From positions 496,001-560,000 of the forward strand of contig NZ_JNIY01000004.1 of NCBI RefSeq assembly GCF_000701465.1: a stretch of DNA of 64,000 nucleotides, given 5' to 3'. The notes beneath the pieces were generated by a model. It worked only from the letters and a program-made list of their open reading frames with translations. It did not search any database and was not told the origin of the DNA. Shown piece by piece: positions 39,901 to 47,293 of this stretch. The translations under genes were made by a program, and so were the position numbers. Within the stretch, counting starts at the first letter, position 1; each line of letters begins with the position of its first letter. The DNA comes from Paraoerskovia marina DSM 21750 (GTDB lineage Bacteria; Actinomycetota; Actinomycetes; Actinomycetales; Cellulomonadaceae).

Positions 39901-40742
39901 GTCCAGAACTGCGCGAAGTCGAGAGTCTCGGCCTTCTTGATGCTCGGGACGAGCAGCTGGCGCGAGCCGTCCGGCTTGGCCAGGTCGATCGCGAGCCCGA
40001 ACCCGACGTGGGCCGGCTGGTTGACCGCGGGCTTGCCGTCGAGCTGGGTGTAGGACGCGTTCATGACCGGCATCTCGGCCAGCGCCTCGACGAGCGCGTA
40101 CCCGATCAGGTGGGTGAACGAGATCTTCCCGCCACGACCGCGGGCGAGGTGGTTGTTGATGACGATGCGGTTGTCGACCATGAGCTTGGCCGGGATCGCG
40201 CGCACCGACGTGGCGGTCGGGACCTCGAGGCTCTGCTCCATGTTCGTCACGACGCGGGCGGCGGGGCCGCGCAGCTTGGTGACGTCGTCGCTGAGGTCCT
40301 CGTCCGGCGTCGTCGAGCGCGAACGCGCGGACTGCGCGTACGGCGCGGTCGCGGGCTGTGCGGTGGCGACCGGGCGTGACTCCGTCACGGCGTGCACGGC
40401 GGCGTTGACCTCGGGGTCCGCTGGTACGGCCGGTGCTGCCGGCTTCTGCGCGGCCTCGGCGGCGGCCGACCCGTCCCGGACGGCCTGCGGTGCCTGCTCG
40501 GCGTCCGACTCGCTGGTTGCCGCGTCGTCCTGTGACGACTGGACCGAGGTCCCGTTCACCGCTGCTCCCTTGCCTTCGGGGCGCTCCGTGGGCCGATAGT
40601 CCGCGAAGAAGTCCCACCACGCGGGGTCGACCGCGTTCTTATCCTTGAGGTACTGCTCATAGAGCTCGTCGACCAGCCATTCGTTCGCTCCGAACACGGA
40701 GCCGACGCTGCTGATCGACTCTGACTCAGCCTTCGGGGACAC
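36933..40742 (-). CDS. kgd: Multifunctional 2-oxoglutarate metabolism enzyme (Kgd/OdhA)
   Basis: A ~1269-residue fusion carrying E1 (2-oxoglutarate decarboxylase/dehydrogenase) and an E2-like succinyltransferase domain, at the TCA-cycle branch to glutamate. N-terminal anchor segment FGANEWLVDELYEQYLKDKN; Ala/Pro linker; E2 catalytic domain with TSTYDHRIIQGAQSGEFL near 360; thiamine-diphosphate domain with MAHRGRLNVLANIAGKSY and the GDAAFAGQGVV site; C-terminal transketolase-like part ending HQAQQAVLIEQAFAR. There is no lipoyl domain, as in other actinobacteria. I prefer the GTG at 40742 (GGTGGG ten bases upstream); a GTG at 40766 adds eight residues. A CRP-like site lies upstream. Confidence 0.96.
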   Translation of the reverse strand: MSPKAESESISSVGSVFGANEWLVDELYEQYLKDKNAVDPAWWDFFADYRPTERPEGKGAAVNGTSVQSSQDDAATSESDAEQAPQAVRDGSAAAEAAQKPAAPAVPADPEVNAAVHAVTESRPVATAQPATAPYAQSARSRSTTPDEDLSDDVTKLRGPAARVVTNMEQSLEVPTATSVRAIPAKLMVDNRIVINNHLARGRGGKISFTHLIGYALVEALAEMPVMNASYTQLDGKPAVNQPAHVGFGLAIDLAKPDGSRQLLVPSIKKAETLDFAQFWTAYEDLVRKARGSKLTVADFQGTTISLTNPGGIGTVHSVPRLMPGQGTIIGVGAMDYPAEFAGASIERLSRLAISKVLTITSTYDHRIIQGAQSGEFLKIIGNKLVGLDGFYDRVFTALRIPYEPVRWVRDNTVDAEVEAAKPARIAELIHSYRSRGHLMADTDPLTYRQRKHPDLDIQNHGLTLWDLERRFPTAGFGGKSTDSLRDILGLLRDSYCRSIGTEYMHLADREQRRWLQERLESGYARTPREDQLRVLRKLNSAEAFETFLQTKFVGQKRFSLEGGESVIPLLDAVLSKAAESGLDEACIGMAHRGRLNVLANIAGKSYAQIFAEFEGNLDPKSVQGSGDVKYHLGTEGTFTAESGAQTQVYLAANPSHLEAVDPVLEGIVRAKQDKIDLGGDGFSVLPILIHGDAAFAGQGVVPEVLNLAQLRGYRTGGTIHVIINNQVGFTTGPSSARSTTYSTDVAKGYQVPIFHVNGDDPEACVRVAELAFAFREQFDTDVIIDMICYRRRGHNEGDDPSMTQPLMYNLIEAKRSVRKIYTENLVARGDITVEEAEAVLKDYQAQLERVFSETKEGGYTPPAKSEPIAGLERPESQREDAGTMVGWQTAVHPSVLERVGAVHAAPPEGFTVHPKLAQLLEKRHKMSSDGNIDWGFGELVAFGSLLMEGTPVRLAGQDSRRGTFVQRHSVLHDRETGAEWTPLLYLSGDQAKFWVYDSSLSEYAALGFEYGYSVERPDALVLWEAQFGDFVNGAQTVIDEFISSAEQKWRQNSSVVMLLPHGYEGQGPDHSSARIERFLQLAAQDNMIVAQPSTPASYFHLLRRQAYDRPRRPLVVFTPKQLLRLKAAASQVDDFTSGTFRPVITDDGVTPANVDRVLLCSGRVYYDLLAERTKRKDDRTAIVRLEQLYPLDVDAIRAEIEKFGTDNVVWVQDEPQNQGPWSFIHISLPDDLPQVQVVSRPASASTAAGTAKKHQAQQAVLIEQAFAR

Positions 40743-40988
40743 GCGAAAATCGCCCACCTTCACCACGGGTCGAACGGGTTAAACCTGACGGTGCCCGGCT
40801 CAGAGCCGGGACCCTCCCAGCCTAGGCCCTCGTCAGGCCCTGGCCATCCGCGCGGTGGCTCCGATCCGGGCGTCGCGGGCGCATGCCAAGAGCGGGTAAC
40901 GGAGGTGTGGCGACTCGATAGAGAGTGATCCCCGATCGGTCACTCCGGTGCCATGGCCGGGTATGGCGGCCGCCATGACGTAAAGGAC
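40743..40988. other. Upstream region of kgd
   Basis: About 245 bases between kgd and the histidine kinase gene. It holds a short CCCGGCT-CAG-AGCCGGG hairpin at 40794-40810, which could end the upstream two-component message, and the kgd promoter, for which I cannot name secure hexamers. No small gene is evident. Confidence 0.4.
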
Positions 40989-41004
40989 TGTGACGAAGGT
41001 CACA
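40989..41004. promoter_or_regulatory. CRP/GlxR-type binding site
   Basis: TGTGACGAAGGTCACA is a perfect inverted repeat and an exact TGTGA-N6-TCACA, the consensus of cAMP receptor proteins including corynebacterial GlxR and mycobacterial Crp. It overlaps the last codon and stop of the histidine kinase gene and lies about 250 bases before kgd, read on the same strand. Confidence 0.6.
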
Positions 41005-42127
41005 ATTGCGGTTCTCTCGTGTCGCCCCCGTCGAGGTGGGCAGGGAGACCTGCCGCGGGGCGGTGCGCCGGCAGCGTGACCCGCATGGTCGCACCGTCGC
41101 TGCTGTCCGCGACCTCGACCTGCCCACCGTGCAGGTCGACCGCCCACCGCACGATCGCGAGGCCGATCCCGGTCCCGCCGCTCGCGCGACCGGGGCGGGG
41201 CATCTGGTTGGTCCCGCTGACGAACCGGTCGAAGATCCGCTCGCGGTCCGCCTCCGCGATGCCCGGGCCCTGGTCGATGACCTCGATGACGACGACGTCG
41301 CCCTCCGCGGTCTGGTCCGCATAGCCCTCGAGGCGGATCTCGCCGTCCTGGGGGGAGTGGCGGATCGCGTTGTGGACGAGGTTCGTGACGACCTGGCGCA
41401 GTCGCTCGCGGTCCGCGTCCACGACGAGGTCCTCGGGCGAGACGTCGACCACGTATCGAAGGTCCTTGCCGGCCTCGGTCATCGAGAGCGAGCTGGCGCT
41501 GTCCTCGAGGAAGTCGCCGACCAGGACCGGGGAGATGTTGAGCTCGGCCGCGCCCGCCTCGATCCGAGAGAGGTCGAGCAGGTACGAGACGAGCCGCGTG
41601 AGCCGCTCGGTCTGGTCGAGCGCGCCCTGGAGCGTGGCCGGCGTCGGTTCCGTGACGCCGTCGACGAGGTTCTCGAGCTGGGCCTGGAGTGCCGCGACCG
41701 GGGTGCGCAGCTCGTGCGAGACGTTCGCGATCAGCTCCCGTCGTACCCGGTCGGAGGACGCGAGGTCGTCGGCCATCATGTTGAAGGCGACGGCGAGCTG
41801 GCCGACCTCGTCGTGGCTGGTCGCGTGAACCTCGCGCGAGTAGTCCCCGGCGGCCATCGCCTGGGCGGCGGTCGTCATCTCGCGCAGGGGCGACGTCATT
41901 CCGCGCGAGAGCAGTCCGGTCAGGAGCAGCGAGACGCCGATGGCCAGGGGGAGCGTCCGGGAGGGGCCCAGGTCGTTGCGCAGGCCGATCCAGGTGATGA
42001 AGACCCCGAGCAGCACCGATGCCGCCACGACGACGCCGAGCTTGACCTTGATCGACCCGAACCGGTCGAGCGGTCGGACGTCGGGCAGGGTGTGACGGCG
42101 GGCGCCGGGCGTCCCGTTGGCGGGCAC
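41000..42127 (-). CDS. Sensor histidine kinase
   Basis: A 375-residue membrane kinase. Two close helices near 27-47 and 58-75 leave only a ~10-residue outer loop, so it probably senses within the membrane or the cytoplasm. HAMP near 75-127, phospho-acceptor His138 in IANVSHELRTPVAALQ, N-box LVHNAIRHSPQ, and ATP-lid motifs VIDQGPGIAEADRERIFDRF and GGTGIGLAIVRW follow. GTG start one base after the response-regulator stop. Signal unknown. Confidence 0.9.
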   Translation of the reverse strand: MPANGTPGARRHTLPDVRPLDRFGSIKVKLGVVVAASVLLGVFITWIGLRNDLGPSRTLPLAIGVSLLLTGLLSRGMTSPLREMTTAAQAMAAGDYSREVHATSHDEVGQLAVAFNMMADDLASSDRVRRELIANVSHELRTPVAALQAQLENLVDGVTEPTPATLQGALDQTERLTRLVSYLLDLSRIEAGAAELNISPVLVGDFLEDSASSLSMTEAGKDLRYVVDVSPEDLVVDADRERLRQVVTNLVHNAIRHSPQDGEIRLEGYADQTAEGDVVVIEVIDQGPGIAEADRERIFDRFVSGTNQMPRPGRASGGTGIGLAIVRWAVDLHGGQVEVADSSDGATMRVTLPAHRPAAGLPAHLDGGDTREPQL

Positions 42128-42128
42128 G

Positions 42129-42848
42129 TCAGGCCGGAGGCTCGAACGCGTAGCCGACGCCGTGGACCGTACGGATCAGGTCTGCACCGAGCTTGCGGCG
42201 CAGGGCCTTGATGTGCGAGTCGACGGTCCGCGTGCCGGACGCGTCGGCCCAGTCCCAGACCTCGGCCAGCAGGCGTTCGCGCGTGAGCACCGTCTTGGGC
42301 GAGCTGGCCAGCATCACCAGCAGCTCGAACTCCGTCGGCGTCAGGTGCACCTCGTCCCCGGCGCGGAACACGCGGCGCTGGGCGCGGTCGATCGTGACGT
42401 CGCCGATCACCAGGGGCGGCTCGTCGGTCGGGTCCGAGGCCGCCTGCGACGTGCGTTCGACGCGGCGCAGGAGCGCCTTGATCCTCGCCACGAGCTCGCG
42501 CATCGAGAACGGCTTCGTCATGTAGTCGTCCGCCCCGACGCCGAGGCCGATCAGCATGTCGGTCTCGTCGTCGCGCGCGGTGAGCATGAGGATCGGCACC
42601 GGGTGCTGCGCGTGCACGCGCCGCGTGACCTCGAGACCGTCGATCCCGGGGAGCATGACGTCCAGGATCATCGCGTCAGGATGCAGCCGCAGCGCGGCCT
42701 CGACACCGGAGAGTCCGTCGTTCGCGACCTCGACCCGCCAGCCCTCGGCGGTCAGGCGTTGCGCGATGGCTGAGGCGATCGTCGGTTCGTCCTCGACGAC
42801 GAGCAGTGTGGCCGGCTTGCTGGCCTGGCTCCCAGTGGTGTCTGACAT
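42129..42848 (-). CDS. OmpR-family response regulator
   Basis: A 239-residue regulator, partner of the adjacent kinase. Receiver: acidic pair ED at 19-20 plus Glu21, phospho-acceptor Asp63 in MILDVMLPGIDG, Thr in MLTARDDETD and Lys in TKPFSMRELVARI. Winged-helix effector: LTPTEFELLVMLASSPKTVL and the C-terminal DLIRTVHGVGYAFEP. The ATG at 42848 lacks a ribosome site. First gene of a response regulator-kinase pair. Targets cannot be read from sequence. Confidence 0.92.
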   Translation of the reverse strand: MSDTTGSQASKPATLLVVEDEPTIASAIAQRLTAEGWRVEVANDGLSGVEAALRLHPDAMILDVMLPGIDGLEVTRRVHAQHPVPILMLTARDDETDMLIGLGVGADDYMTKPFSMRELVARIKALLRRVERTSQAASDPTDEPPLVIGDVTIDRAQRRVFRAGDEVHLTPTEFELLVMLASSPKTVLTRERLLAEVWDWADASGTRTVDSHIKALRRKLGADLIRTVHGVGYAFEPPA

Positions 42849-42960
42849 GGAAACTAGAGTGGCACAACAGTGCGGGGAGCGCGTGGAGGACGACGCGTGC
42901 GTCGACCGATACGATCTCTCCCATCATGAAACGAAAGTACCGAGATCTCCGGAGCACCTC

Positions 42961-44289
42961 GTGCTGACCGAATGGCTGATGGTCGCGCTCGGGGTGCTCT
43001 TGACCGCCGGGACCGCCGTGTTCGTCGCGAGCGAGTTCTCCCTCGTCACCCTCGACCCCGCCGTCGTCGACGCCGACGGTGCCAACGGTGGCGGCCCCGA
43101 CCGCCGCGACCGATCCGTCCGCGCAGGGCTCAAGCACCTGTCCACGGAGCTGTCCTCCGCGCAGGTCGGCATCACGATCACGACGATCCTGCTCGGCTAC
43201 ACGGCCCAGCCGGCGCTCACCGCCCTCGTCTCCGGGCCGCTGGAGAGCACGGCACTGAGCGTCGGTGTCGGCAGCGTCCTCGCGGGCGTGATCGCCCTCA
43301 TCCTGGTCAACGCCTTCTCGATGCTCTTCGGCGAGCTGATCCCGAAGAACTTCGCGCTCTCGACGCCCTACGCCACGGCTCGGGTCGCGGTACCGGCGCA
43401 GCGCCAGTTCACCAAGGTCTTCCGGCCGTTGATCGGGGTGCTCAACGGCTCGGCGAACGCACTCCTGCGACGCGTGGGCGTCGAGCCGCGGGAGGAGCTC
43501 TCGGGCGCCCGGTCCGCGACCGAGCTGGCGGCGCTCGTGCGCCGGTCGGCGGAGGAGGGGACGCTCGACGTGTCGGTCGCCACGCTCCTGACCAACACGA
43601 TCGACCTCGACGAGCTGACCGCCGTGGACGTGATGACCGACCGCATGCGGATGGTCGTGATGACCCGCGACGACACGGCCGCCGACGTCGTGGCCGCCGC
43701 CCGACGGACGGGCCACTCGCGCTTCCCGGTGATCGGCGAGGACCGCGACGACGTCGTCGGGCTCGTGCACCTGCGTCGTGCCGTCGCCGTGCCCTACGAG
43801 CGTCGCGACGACGTCCCGGCGGCCGCGCTGATGGTCGACGCGCCGCGGGTCCCGGACACCGTCGGCGTCGGCCCGCTCCTCGTCGAGCTCCGAGGCTTCG
43901 GTCTGCAGATGGCCGTGGTGGTCGACGAGTACGGGGGAACGTCGGGTGTGGTCACTCTCGAGGACGTCGTCGAAGAGCTTGTCGGCGACGTCGCCGACGA
44001 GCACGACGCACGGCGCTCCGGCGTCGTCCGTGCGACCGACGGGACCTGGATCGTCCCCGGGGTCCTGCGCCCCGACGAGCTGAAGGAGACGACCCGAGTC
44101 GTGGTACCCGACGAGAACGCCTACGAGACGCTGGGCGGTCTCGTCATGGAGAGGCTCGGACGCGTGCCGCGGGTCGGCGACGAGGTCGACGAGGCCGGAG
44201 TGCTCCTGCGGGTCGAGGCGATGGACGGGCGACGGGTCGAGAGACTGCGCGTCACCCCCGCACCGGTGCCTGAGGAGGACGGATCATGA
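42961..44289 (+). CDS. CNNM/CBS/CorC-domain membrane protein
   Basis: A 442-residue protein of the CorC/CNNM group, linked to Mg2+ (and Co2+) efflux. N-terminal CNNM domain with about four helices ([20 protein letters not shown] at the start, then [20 protein letters not shown]), a CBS pair near 205-330 ([40 protein letters not shown]) and a C-terminal CorC_HlyC domain with [20 protein letters not shown] chose GTG at 42961 with GGAG six bases upstream. TACGAT at 42910-42915 is a plausible -10 box. Coupled to a shorter paralogue by a 4-nt overlap. Confidence 0.9.
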   Translation: MLTEWLMVALGVLLTAGTAVFVASEFSLVTLDPAVVDADGANGGGPDRRDRSVRAGLKHLSTELSSAQVGITITTILLGYTAQPALTALVSGPLESTALSVGVGSVLAGVIALILVNAFSMLFGELIPKNFALSTPYATARVAVPAQRQFTKVFRPLIGVLNGSANALLRRVGVEPREELSGARSATELAALVRRSAEEGTLDVSVATLLTNTIDLDELTAVDVMTDRMRMVVMTRDDTAADVVAAARRTGHSRFPVIGEDRDDVVGLVHLRRAVAVPYERRDDVPAAALMVDAPRVPDTVGVGPLLVELRGFGLQMAVVVDEYGGTSGVVTLEDVVEELVGDVADEHDARRSGVVRATDGTWIVPGVLRPDELKETTRVVVPDENAYETLGGLVMERLGRVPRVGDEVDEAGVLLRVEAMDGRRVERLRVTPAPVPEEDGS

Positions 44290-45347
44290 GCACCGGTGTC
44301 GCGATCACGATCGGGGTCCTCCTGCTGGCGGGCAACGCCTTCTTCGTCGGTGCCGAGTTCGCGGTCCTCTCCGCACGCCGTGCCTCGATCGAGCCCTTGG
44401 CCGCCGCCGGCAGCCGCCGGGCGAAGACCGTTCTGTGGGCCATGGAGCACGTGTCGTTGATGCTGGCCTGCGCACAGCTCGGCGTCACGGTCTGCTCGAC
44501 CGGTCTCGGCATCGTGGCGGAGCCCGCTCTCGCACATGTGATCGAGAAGCCGCTCGCGGCGATCGGGGTCGGTGAGGCCTGGGTGCACCCGATCGCGTTC
44601 GTCCTCGCGCTGGGCATCGTCGTCTACCTGCACGTGGTGCTCGGCGAGATGGTCCCGAAGAACCTCGCCGTCGCCTCGCCCGAGAAGGCCGTGCTCTGGT
44701 TCGGCCCGCCGCTCGTGATGATCGGCCGCGTCGTCGCGCCGATCATCGTCGCGCTGAACTGGGTCGCGAACCACGTGGTCCGGCTGGCCGGCGTCGAGCC
44801 GAAGGACGAGGTCGCCTCCACGTTCACCGCGGAGGAGGTCCAGTCGATCGTGCAGCACTCGCGGGACGAGGGCGTCCTCCAGGACCAGCAGGGTCTTCTC
44901 GCGGGGGCGATCGAGTTCTCCGAGCGGACCGCGGCCGACGTCATGGTCCCCGTGGACGAGCTCGTCCGGGTCGCGGAGGGGTGCACCCCCGCGGATGTCG
45001 AGCGCATGGTCGCCAGGACGGGCTACTCGCGATTCCCGGTCGAGGACGCGCGCGGCGAGATCGTCGGATATCTGCACGTCAAGGACGTCCTGTACGCGGT
45101 CGACGACGCACGGCTGGCCCCGATCCCGGGATGGCGCGTCCGCGCGCTGGCCACCTCGACGCCGGACGCCGAGGTCGAGGACACGCTCCGTGCGATGCAG
45201 CGCTCCGGTGCCCACCTGGCCCGGGTCGACGCGGTCGGCGGGGTCCAGGGCGTGGTGTTCCTGGAGGACATCCTCGAGGAGCTCGTCGGCGAGGTTCGCG
45301 ACGCGATGCAGCGGGGTCGTCACGGGTCGTCCGGATCTCGGCAGTGA
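44286..45347 (+). CDS. CNNM/CBS-domain membrane protein, lacks CorC_HlyC domain
   Basis: A 353-residue paralogue of the preceding gene. CNNM domain with four helices (GVAITIGVLLLAGNAFFVGAE at the start; split: ITIGVLLLAGNAFFVGAEFA), TVCSTGLGIVAEPAL, EMVPKNLAVASPEKAV, then CBS repeats (ERTAADVMVPVDELVRVAEG; GVVFLEDILEELVGEVRDAM). It ends soon after the second CBS motif, so the C-terminal CorC_HlyC domain is absent. Translationally coupled to its partner (ATGA), which suggests a heteromer; this pairing is common in actinobacteria. Confidence 0.88.
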   Translation: MSTGVAITIGVLLLAGNAFFVGAEFAVLSARRASIEPLAAAGSRRAKTVLWAMEHVSLMLACAQLGVTVCSTGLGIVAEPALAHVIEKPLAAIGVGEAWVHPIAFVLALGIVVYLHVVLGEMVPKNLAVASPEKAVLWFGPPLVMIGRVVAPIIVALNWVANHVVRLAGVEPKDEVASTFTAEEVQSIVQHSRDEGVLQDQQGLLAGAIEFSERTAADVMVPVDELVRVAEGCTPADVERMVARTGYSRFPVEDARGEIVGYLHVKDVLYAVDDARLAPIPGWRVRALATSTPDAEVEDTLRAMQRSGAHLARVDAVGGVQGVVFLEDILEELVGEVRDAMQRGRHGSSGSRQ

Positions 45348-45452
45348 CCCGGTGGTGACCGCATTTCGAGACGTCGCGGGCGCCTGACGCACCGTTGAAC
45401 AAGGTGTGACGCAGGTCTCTGGCGCGGTTCGTCGGCGGCCTGTGGACGAGAC

Positions 45453-45481
45453 TTGGCTTCCCCGTGGCTATTGGTTAGTGT
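45453..45481 (+). promoter_or_regulatory. Promoter of VanY-like peptidase gene
   Basis: TTGGCT (45453-45458), 17-base spacer, TAGTGT (45476-45481). Both hexamers and the spacer fit a housekeeping promoter; transcription would begin near 45488, leaving a ~60-base leader with GGGGAGGTGAG before the GTG. Confidence 0.55.
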
Positions 45482-45550
45482 TCCCGCCAGATGGGCCCGC
45501 AGGGTCGCCAACGAGGTCGAGAGCGACACCGTCGCGAGGGGAGGTGAGGC

Positions 45551-46414
45551 GTGACCGCCAACGTGGACTCACGGACCGCACTTCCCACCCGACGCGAGCT
45601 GCGTGAGGCGCAGGGAGCGACCCGTTCTCGGAGGGCGCCGGCCTCGCAGGCCGCCCCCGCAGCACCGGCACGTCGCTCGACGGAGCCTTCCCGGTCCCGG
45701 ACCGCGCAGCGCGCCCCGCTCTCGCAGAACCACCGGTGGGCGTCACGGGCCGTCGTGCTCTCGACGCTCGCCGCCGCCACCATTGCCATGCCGCTCACGA
45801 GCGGGAGCGGTGAGGGCTCCGCGAGCGCCGCACCGTTCAGCGGCGATCGAGGACCGAGCACGCTCGACGTCGTCAAGGCGGGGTCGTCGTCCGCCGGGAC
45901 CTCGCAGTTCGTGGCTGCCGCGCCCCGTTCGGCGTCGACCAGCGCGAGCCGTTCGGTCGAGCGCGAGATCCTCCCCGGGTGCGACGCCGACGTCCGGCCG
46001 GCGGGGACCAACGGGAACCTCAGCGATCACGGCCTCTGCGACCTCTGGGACGACGGTGACCGGCTCCGGTCGGACGCGGCCGTGGCGCTCGCCGCGATGA
46101 ACGAGGCGTTCACGGCAAAGTTCGGGCGGAACATCTGTCTCGTCGCGAGCTACCGGACGTTGAGCGAGCAGTACACGCTCGCCTACACGCGCGCCGGCTT
46201 CGCCGCGCGTCCGGGGACGTCGATGCACGGCTGGGGGCTCGCGATCGACCTCTGCGGCGAGGAGACCTCGAACAGCGAGATCTACGGCTGGATCAGGGAG
46301 AACTCGGAGACCTACGGCTGGGAGAACCCGGACTGGGCCCAGGCCGGCGGGTCGGGGGCGTACGAGCCGTGGCACTTCGAGTTCGCCGCCGGCGTCGCGG
46401 AGATGGGCGGCTAG
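45551..46414 (+). CDS. Secreted/membrane-anchored M15-family D-alanyl-D-alanine carboxypeptidase (VanY-like)
   Basis: A 287-residue wall peptidase that trims terminal D-Ala from peptidoglycan stems. The N-terminal ~70 residues are Arg/Ala/Pro-rich and cytoplasmic; one helix near 72-90 (VVLSTLAAATIAMPL) anchors or exports it. The catalytic domain starts near 140 and holds the zinc motif SMHGWGLAIDL (His and Asp ligands) and the C-terminal EPWHFEF with catalytic Glu-region and third ligand His. GTG start with GGGAGGTGAG just upstream. It converges exactly on the CYTH gene. Confidence 0.9.
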   Translation: MTANVDSRTALPTRRELREAQGATRSRRAPASQAAPAAPARRSTEPSRSRTAQRAPLSQNHRWASRAVVLSTLAAATIAMPLTSGSGEGSASAAPFSGDRGPSTLDVVKAGSSSAGTSQFVAAAPRSASTSASRSVEREILPGCDADVRPAGTNGNLSDHGLCDLWDDGDRLRSDAAVALAAMNEAFTAKFGRNICLVASYRTLSEQYTLAYTRAGFAARPGTSMHGWGLAIDLCGEETSNSEIYGWIRENSETYGWENPDWAQAGGSGAYEPWHFEFAAGVAEMGG

Positions 46415-47055
46415 CTACTCCCGTCGCGGAGCGTGGAGTTCTCGCCGAAGTCCTGGCGGTACTGAGGTCCGTCGGCGTCGAGCTGCCGCAGATGGTCGGC
46501 GGCCCAGGACGCGTAGGGGCGACAGGCGAGCGACTCGTTGCCGAACCGGACGTCGTCGGTGATCTCGGTGGTGCAGAACTGCGGGATCTCGAGGTCGGTC
46601 ACGGGACCCGACCGCTCGCACTCGGCGATCACCAGCGGGTGGTTCGCGCCGCCGAACTCGTCGACGACCCACCCGTCCTCGCCGAGCCAGACGGCGTAGC
46701 GGTTCTTGACGATCCGGCGGCCCCTGCGGCGCACCATCTCGAGGCCGACGAGGACGTCGAGCTCGCGCTCCGCCTCGTACCGGGTGCCGCCGGCGGTCGG
46801 CCCCTTGGCGGTGAGGGTGCAGAAGTCGATGGCCTCCGCGTGCTCGGCCAGGACCTCGAGCGGGTCCGACGTGCTGTCGAGGACGGCTCCCGTCGAGGTC
46901 GCCTGGACGCGGACGCGGAGCGCGTATCCCTCGTCGGCGAGGAAGTAGCTCTGGACGACGAGGGAGGGGGTGACGTCGGCGACGAGGTCGCGGGGTACGT
47001 GCCGGAGGAGGAATCTGCGCTCGAACTCGAAGTCGCCGTACCCGGTGTCCGTCAC
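46411..47055 (-). CDS. CYTH domain protein
   Basis: A 214-residue triphosphate tunnel protein family member; relatives include class IV adenylate cyclases, thiamine triphosphatases and inorganic triphosphatases. The N-terminal signature is E10-x-E12-x-R14 (FEFERRFLL), an ExExR variant of ExExK. Later charged strands fit the tunnel (GYALRVRVQ, CTLTAKGP, YEAERELDV, IVKNRYAVWL, WVVDEFGG, VIAECE). GTG at 47055 has GAGGAG five bases upstream. Polyphosphate or triphosphate chemistry is likely; cAMP synthesis is possible but unproven. Confidence 0.8.
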   Translation of the reverse strand: MTDTGYGDFEFERRFLLRHVPRDLVADVTPSLVVQSYFLADEGYALRVRVQATSTGAVLDSTSDPLEVLAEHAEAIDFCTLTAKGPTAGGTRYEAERELDVLVGLEMVRRRGRRIVKNRYAVWLGEDGWVVDEFGGANHPLVIAECERSGPVTDLEIPQFCTTEITDDVRFGNESLACRPYASWAADHLRQLDADGPQYRQDFGENSTLRDGSS

Positions 47056-47074
47056 GCTGGCTCCTCGCGCTCGG

Positions 47075-47099
47075 GAGCCGGCCCGGCCGGTGCCGGCTC
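47075..47099 (-). terminator. Hairpin between tRNA-Arg and CYTH gene
   Basis: GAGCCGGC and GCCGGCTC pair over eight bases around a nine-base loop, 36 bases after the 3' end of the tRNA and before the CYTH start on the same strand. A possible tRNA terminator. Confidence 0.4.
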
Positions 47100-47134
47100 G
47101 GTGTGCGGTGCTCTGCACGATGCTGTGCTGCGGG

Positions 47135-47207
47135 TGCCCTCGATAGGATTCGAACCTACGACCTTCCGCTCCGGAGGCGGACGCTCTATCCACTGAGCTA
47201 CGAGGGC
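47135..47207 (-). tRNA. tRNA-Arg (anticodon CCG)
   Basis: Seventy-three bases fold as a complete cloverleaf on the minus strand: acceptor GCCCTCG/CGAGGGC, D-arm GCTC...GAGC, anticodon stem TCCGC/GCGGA with loop CTCCGGA (anticodon CCG, reading CGG), T-arm GTAGG/CCTAT (one G-U) with loop TTCGAAT, discriminator A. The CCA end is not encoded. It lies 86 bases from the divergent argS, whose product charges it. Confidence 0.96.
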
Positions 47208-47259
47208 CTGCGTCCCGGGGGACGCGATGGATGACGATACCAGTTCTTGGAGGTCGCCC

Positions 47260-47287
47260 ATGACCACGGGCTCGGGACGGATACGAT
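47260..47287 (+). promoter_or_regulatory. Promoter of argS, predicted leaderless
   Basis: ATGACC (47260-47265), 16-base spacer, TACGAT (47282-47287), then six bases to the GTG at 47294. This spacing puts the transcription start at or next to the start codon; there is no ribosome site. Confidence 0.55.
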
Positions 47288-47293
47288 TTGCAG

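Noticed and set aside
45348-45550. c-di-AMP (ydaO-type) riboswitch before the VanY-like gene
   Set aside because: Such switches precede wall hydrolases in actinobacteria, but the conserved GGGGGAC-type core is absent and a conventional promoter explains the gap.
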